A DNA stretch of 8,624 nucleotides. It comes from Bacteroidota bacterium (lineage in GTDB: Bacteria; Bacteroidota; Bacteroidia; Bacteroidales; PUMT01). The stretch's first letter is position 1. Every line of letters begins with the position of its first letter. The notes under the pieces are model-generated. The model saw only the letters and a list, made by a program, of their open reading frames with translations. It made no database searches and was not told the origin of the DNA. Position numbers and translations under genes: made by a program. The DNA is taken from assembly GCA_003556985.1 (NCBI GenBank), contig PWPZ01000272.1:1-8624 (forward strand), in the 5' to 3' direction. Shown piece by piece: positions 6,355-8,624 of this stretch.

Positions 6355-6374
6355 CAGTTTTTGGAAAGATAAAT

Positions 6375-7172
6375 ATGGGCAAAATTAAACTTTTAATAAA
6401 ATATTTAATCTATAGGTTAAATCGTAAAGGAGCCAGGGGGCATGGCATTCATTCTCCCTTTATTTATGATTTCAACAGGAATGTACTGAACAGCAGCGAA
6501 AAATACCCCGAATATATTGATATAGGGAATTACCGGCGGAATCTTTTAAGAAACAGGGAAACGATTAAGGTGGATGACCGGGGAGCAGGCTCCGTTGTTT
6601 TTTCTTCATCCCAAAGAAGGATAAGCGATATAGTTTCTAAAGCAGCAAGCAGTTACAGGATGGGAAAGCTTTTGTTCCGCCTGGCCAGGCAACTGCAGCC
6701 AGAAACTACGGTTGAGCTGGGCACATCTGTTGGCTTTGGTACGATATGTCTGGCAAAAGGTGCGGAAACTGGCAGGGTATACAGCCTGGAAGCCTGTGCT
6801 GCCCAGGTTGAGACTGCACGCCATGAGCTGGGAAACGCAGGGGTCAGGAATGCAGAACTGCTGGTGGGCCCTTTTAGCAGTACGCTCCCTGAACTGACCG
6901 GCAGACTTGACAAGATAGATCTTGTATATATGGATGGCGATCACAGAAAGGAAGCCGTTTTATGGCAATTCAGGAAGTGCAGGGAGAAAGCTTCACACGG
7001 CACTGTTTTTGTTGTTGCTGACATATACTGGTCGGACGACATGACCCGGGCCTGGAAGATACTCTGCCGGGACACTGCGGTAACGGTTTCGGTCGATCTG
7101 TTTTTTTGCGGACTCCTTTTTTTAAGAAAGGGGATCGCAAAACAGCATTTTATACTTGGCTTCTCAGATTAA
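6375..7172 (+). CDS. Class I SAM-dependent methyltransferase, target unknown
   Basis: A 265-residue protein with a basic N-terminal part (1-22), then GIHSPFIYDF (24-33), a block I associate with a Bacteroidetes methyltransferase family. The Rossmann core follows: SAM-binding motif I ELGTSVGFGT (114-123), an acidic residue ending strand 2 (E139), and VYMDGDHRKEA (184-194). VVADIYWSDDMTRAW (213-227) is next, an arrangement like cation-dependent O-methyltransferases, in which acidic residues near D216/D221 could hold a metal. The C-terminal strands carry FFCGLLFLRKG (243-253). It probably transfers a methyl group from SAM to a small molecule, but the substrate cannot be read from the sequence. 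A weak GGAAAG site lies 6 nt before the ATG. It is divergent from recG and 107 nt ahead of the ABC ATPase gene. An annotation as predicted O-methyltransferase would be reasonable. Confidence 0.88.
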   Translation: MGKIKLLIKYLIYRLNRKGARGHGIHSPFIYDFNRNVLNSSEKYPEYIDIGNYRRNLLRNRETIKVDDRGAGSVVFSSSQRRISDIVSKAASSYRMGKLLFRLARQLQPETTVELGTSVGFGTICLAKGAETGRVYSLEACAAQVETARHELGNAGVRNAELLVGPFSSTLPELTGRLDKIDLVYMDGDHRKEAVLWQFRKCREKASHGTVFVVADIYWSDDMTRAWKILCRDTAVTVSVDLFFCGLLFLRKGIAKQHFILGFSD

Positions 7173-7204
7173 GAAAAAAATGTTAAAATGATTTTTCTTT
7201 TTTA
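7171..7204 (+). terminator. Weak A/T hairpin after the methyltransferase gene
   Basis: AAGAAAAA (7171-7178) can pair with TTTTTCTT (7192-7199), followed by further T residues. It begins at the methyltransferase stop codon. The stem is nearly all A/T and thus weak, so termination is plausible but uncertain. Confidence 0.3.
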
Positions 7205-7279
7205 GGTTTTTACAAGTGTATTCGGACTTTTTTATTTTATATTGCATTATAATATTCTTAACAATTAAAATTTATTTGC

Positions 7280-8002
7280 ATGGCAAATATTATCAGCATC
7301 AGGAACCTGACCAAGGATTATTACATTGGAACTATCGTTGTCAGGGCTCTTGATTCGGTTAACCTGGATATCAAAAAAAATGAGTTTGTTGCAATCATGG
7401 GACCTTCCGGATCAGGAAAATCTACGTTAATGAACATAATAGGCTGCCTTGATACCCCGACAGGGGGTCAATATGTTCTTAACAATACCGATGTCAGCAA
7501 GCTTCAGGATAATCAACTGGCCGAGATACGAAACAAAGAGATCGGGTTTGTCTTTCAGACTTTTAATCTTTTGCCACGGTATACGGCATTTGAAAATGTT
7601 ATGCTGCCGATGGTATATGCAGGCAAGTCCAAAGCCGACAGGATAAGCCGTGCCGAAGAGGTTATGGAAAGCGTGGGCCTGACCGACAGGGCAAGTCACC
7701 GTCCCAATGAATTGTCAGGAGGGCAAAGGCAGCGGGTTGCCGTAGCAAGGGCTCTTGTGAACCGGCCCTCGATTATCCTGGCCGACGAGCCGACCGGTAA
7801 CCTTGACTCCAAAACTTCCGTGGATATAATGCGGTTGCTGGATGAAATACACGCTCAGGGAAATACTGTCATTCTGGTAACCCATGAAGAGGATATTGCT
7901 CTTCATGCCCACAGGATCATAAGGTTACGTGACGGCAAGGTTGAGACCGATACGGTAAATCCCAACCCGGTGCTGTCGGGCTCTGTTGCCGACGGAACAT
8001 GA
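7280..8002 (+). CDS. ABC transporter ATP-binding protein, MacB/LolD type
   Basis: A 240-residue nucleotide-binding subunit. All parts are present: Walker A GPSGSGKST (41-49), Q-loop Q93 in FVFQTFNLLP, signature LSGGQ (145-149) followed by RQRVAVARAL, Walker B IILADEPTGNLD (165-176) with catalytic E170, and switch His202 in VTHEED. The 'FNLLP' and 'ADEPTGNLD' wording and the early SxxL-type 'RALDSVNLDI' are typical of the MacB/LolD/FtsE-like group, whose members drive extrusion of lipoproteins, peptides or macrolides across or out of the inner membrane. No FtsX-like permease is in the window, so the transported substrate is unknown and the partner must be encoded elsewhere. The last 15 or so residues (NPNPVLSGSVADGT) are a nonconserved tail. 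The start region is A/T-rich with no Shine-Dalgarno site; MANIISIRNLTKDY fits the family. Confidence 0.95.
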   Translation: MANIISIRNLTKDYYIGTIVVRALDSVNLDIKKNEFVAIMGPSGSGKSTLMNIIGCLDTPTGGQYVLNNTDVSKLQDNQLAEIRNKEIGFVFQTFNLLPRYTAFENVMLPMVYAGKSKADRISRAEEVMESVGLTDRASHRPNELSGGQRQRVAVARALVNRPSIILADEPTGNLDSKTSVDIMRLLDEIHAQGNTVILVTHEEDIALHAHRIIRLRDGKVETDTVNPNPVLSGSVADGT

Positions 8003-8015
8003 GACGGTTCCCGGC
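7988..8015 (+). repeat. Stem-loop spanning the ABC ATPase stop codon
   Basis: GGAAC (7994-7998) pairs with GTTCC (8007-8011), and GCCG (7988-7991) with CGGC (8012-8015), leaving a 2-nt AC bulge. That gives nine G/C-rich pairs and an 8-nt loop containing the TGA stop. No T-tract follows, so it is not a standard intrinsic terminator. It may protect the 3' end of the message or weaken read-through to the next gene. Confidence 0.4.
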
Positions 8016-8180
8016 CACCAGCTCCCAGAATGTAATATAGTTGAATGATTTCGGCGTGTCGGGTTCAATCCGTCCGGATTTTACAATGATACTGCATTTA
8101 TCACATGCGGGTTAAGCAGTAAATAGCAATACAATACGGATAAGGGTTATTTTCCGGCATTAATAAAAAAATATAAAATC
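8003..8180 (+). other. Spacer before the cobalamin adenosyltransferase gene
   Basis: This 178-nt gap has no ORF longer than about 20 codons on either strand. It probably carries a promoter for the next gene, but no clear TAnnTTTG box with a -33 element is visible. I looked for a B12 box (consensus like AGCCAGGAGACCTGCC) because cobalamin riboswitches often control B12 genes, and saw none. The last 20 nt are an A-rich leader. Confidence 0.4.
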
Positions 8181-8624
8181 ATGAAGATATATACCAAAAC
8201 CGGTGATTCGGGCAAAACTTCTCTTGTTTGCGGAACAAGGGTTTTCAAATACGATGATCGCATTGAAGCCTATGGTACGGTTGACGAACTGATATCCTGG
8301 ATAGGCTTGTTAAGGGACCAGGAAATTGATCCGGAACTCATGGAATTTCTTGTAAGGGTTCAGGACAGGCTGATGATATGCGCCTCAATACTTGCTTCCG
8401 ATTGTGAGGATTGCCTGGAAAAAGTGCCTTCCATGAGTCAGGAATTTGTAACCGATCTTGAACAGGCAATAGACCGTATGGAGGTAGAGCTTGAACCGCT
8501 TAGCTCCTTTATTCTGCCCGGAGGCCATCCCGTGGTCTCATGGTGTCATATCTCCCGGAACGTATGCAGACGTGCAGAGCGTAATGTGCTCAGGCTTGGC
8601 AAAAATTCTTCTGTCGACAACCTG
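8181..8624 (+). CDS. pduO: PduO-type cob(I)alamin/cob(I)yrinic acid a,c-diamide adenosyltransferase (3' end missing)
   Basis: The first 148 codons are present and open to the right edge; family members are about 180-190 residues, so roughly 35-40 are missing. The ATP-binding N-terminus MKIYTKTGDSGKTSLVCGTR is diagnostic (TKTGDxGxTSL), followed by RIEAYGTVDEL (28-38) and then FILPGG (113-118). HISRNVCRRAERN (125-137) corresponds to the family's HxARTVCRRAER block, whose Arg and Glu residues form the active site. The enzyme transfers adenosyl from ATP to the reduced cobalt of a corrinoid, making the coenzyme form of B12 in the cytoplasm. Adenosylcobalamin serves enzymes such as methylmalonyl-CoA mutase in Bacteroidetes propionate metabolism (known biology, no such gene is here). 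CGTR replaces the more frequent GGTR in the N-terminal loop. The ATG at 8181 is fixed by the conserved start. Confidence 0.95.
   Translation, partial: MKIYTKTGDSGKTSLVCGTRVFKYDDRIEAYGTVDELISWIGLLRDQEIDPELMEFLVRVQDRLMICASILASDCEDCLEKVPSMSQEFVTDLEQAIDRMEVELEPLSSFILPGGHPVVSWCHISRNVCRRAERNVLRLGKNSSVDNL

Noticed and set aside
6606..6944. Minus-strand frames inside the methyltransferase gene
   Set aside because: The plus-strand gene has a complete SAM-binding core here; the opposite frames lack any known motif.
8061..8071. GGGTTCAATCC, resembling a tRNA T-loop, as a possible tRNA fragment or attachment site
   Set aside because: The flanking bases do not form a 5-bp T-stem and no acceptor, anticodon arm or CCA end is present.
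8003..8180. Cobalamin riboswitch ahead of the adenosyltransferase gene
   Set aside because: No B12-box-like sequence or multi-helix layout could be found, and 178 nt with a hairpin at its start leaves little room for the full element.
1..8624. Mobile element, CRISPR array or defence system
   Set aside because: No transposase, integrase, terminal repeats, direct-repeat arrays or defence-type domains are visible. All major genes are conserved housekeeping or energy-metabolism genes in intact frames.

Overview
The window looks like a chromosomal segment from an anaerobic or facultatively anaerobic member of the Bacteroidetes, most likely Bacteroidales. This rests on the rseC-rnfB-rnfC-rnfD-rnfG gene order, a long multi-cluster RnfB, A/T-rich start regions mostly without Shine-Dalgarno sequences, TATTTTTG boxes resembling the Bacteroidetes -7 element (TAnnTTTG), and a methyltransferase with a GIHSPF motif that I associate with this phylum. 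No database search was possible, so the lineage is an inference.

Left part (1-3900, minus strand): the upstream end of an Rnf operon, read right to left as rseC, rnfB, rnfC, rnfD, rnfG. RnfG is cut by the left edge; rnfE and rnfA should follow outside. Rnf is a membrane complex that couples ferredoxin:NAD+ electron transfer to pumping of Na+ or H+. RnfB takes electrons from ferredoxin, RnfC is the NAD(H)-side flavo-iron-sulfur subunit, RnfD and RnfG carry flavins in and across the membrane, and RseC is a small Cys-containing membrane accessory protein. Spacing varies: rseC/rnfB 6 nt, rnfB/rnfC 57 nt, rnfC/rnfD 83 nt, rnfD/rnfG overlapping by 8 nt. Only rnfC (GTG start) and rnfG have strong AGGAGGT sites.

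Middle (3901-6374): a 259-nt spacer that probably holds the rnf promoter, then recG on the minus strand, encoding the branched-DNA helicase of recombination and fork rescue. A 106-nt divergent region separates recG from the plus-strand genes.

Right part (6375-8624, plus strand): a class I SAM-dependent methyltransferase of unknown target, a MacB/LolD-type ABC ATPase with no permease nearby, and the first 148 codons of a PduO-type cobalamin adenosyltransferase cut by the right edge. The gaps of 107 and 178 nt suggest separate or loosely linked transcription units.

This is mainly conserved housekeeping and energy-metabolism DNA. I found no mobile element, CRISPR array, RNA gene or clearly new system. 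The points worth a second look are small: an atypical residue in the RnfD flavin-attachment motif, inverted repeats at several gene ends, uneven ribosome-binding sites within the rnf operon, and two short unannotated reading frames in spacers.
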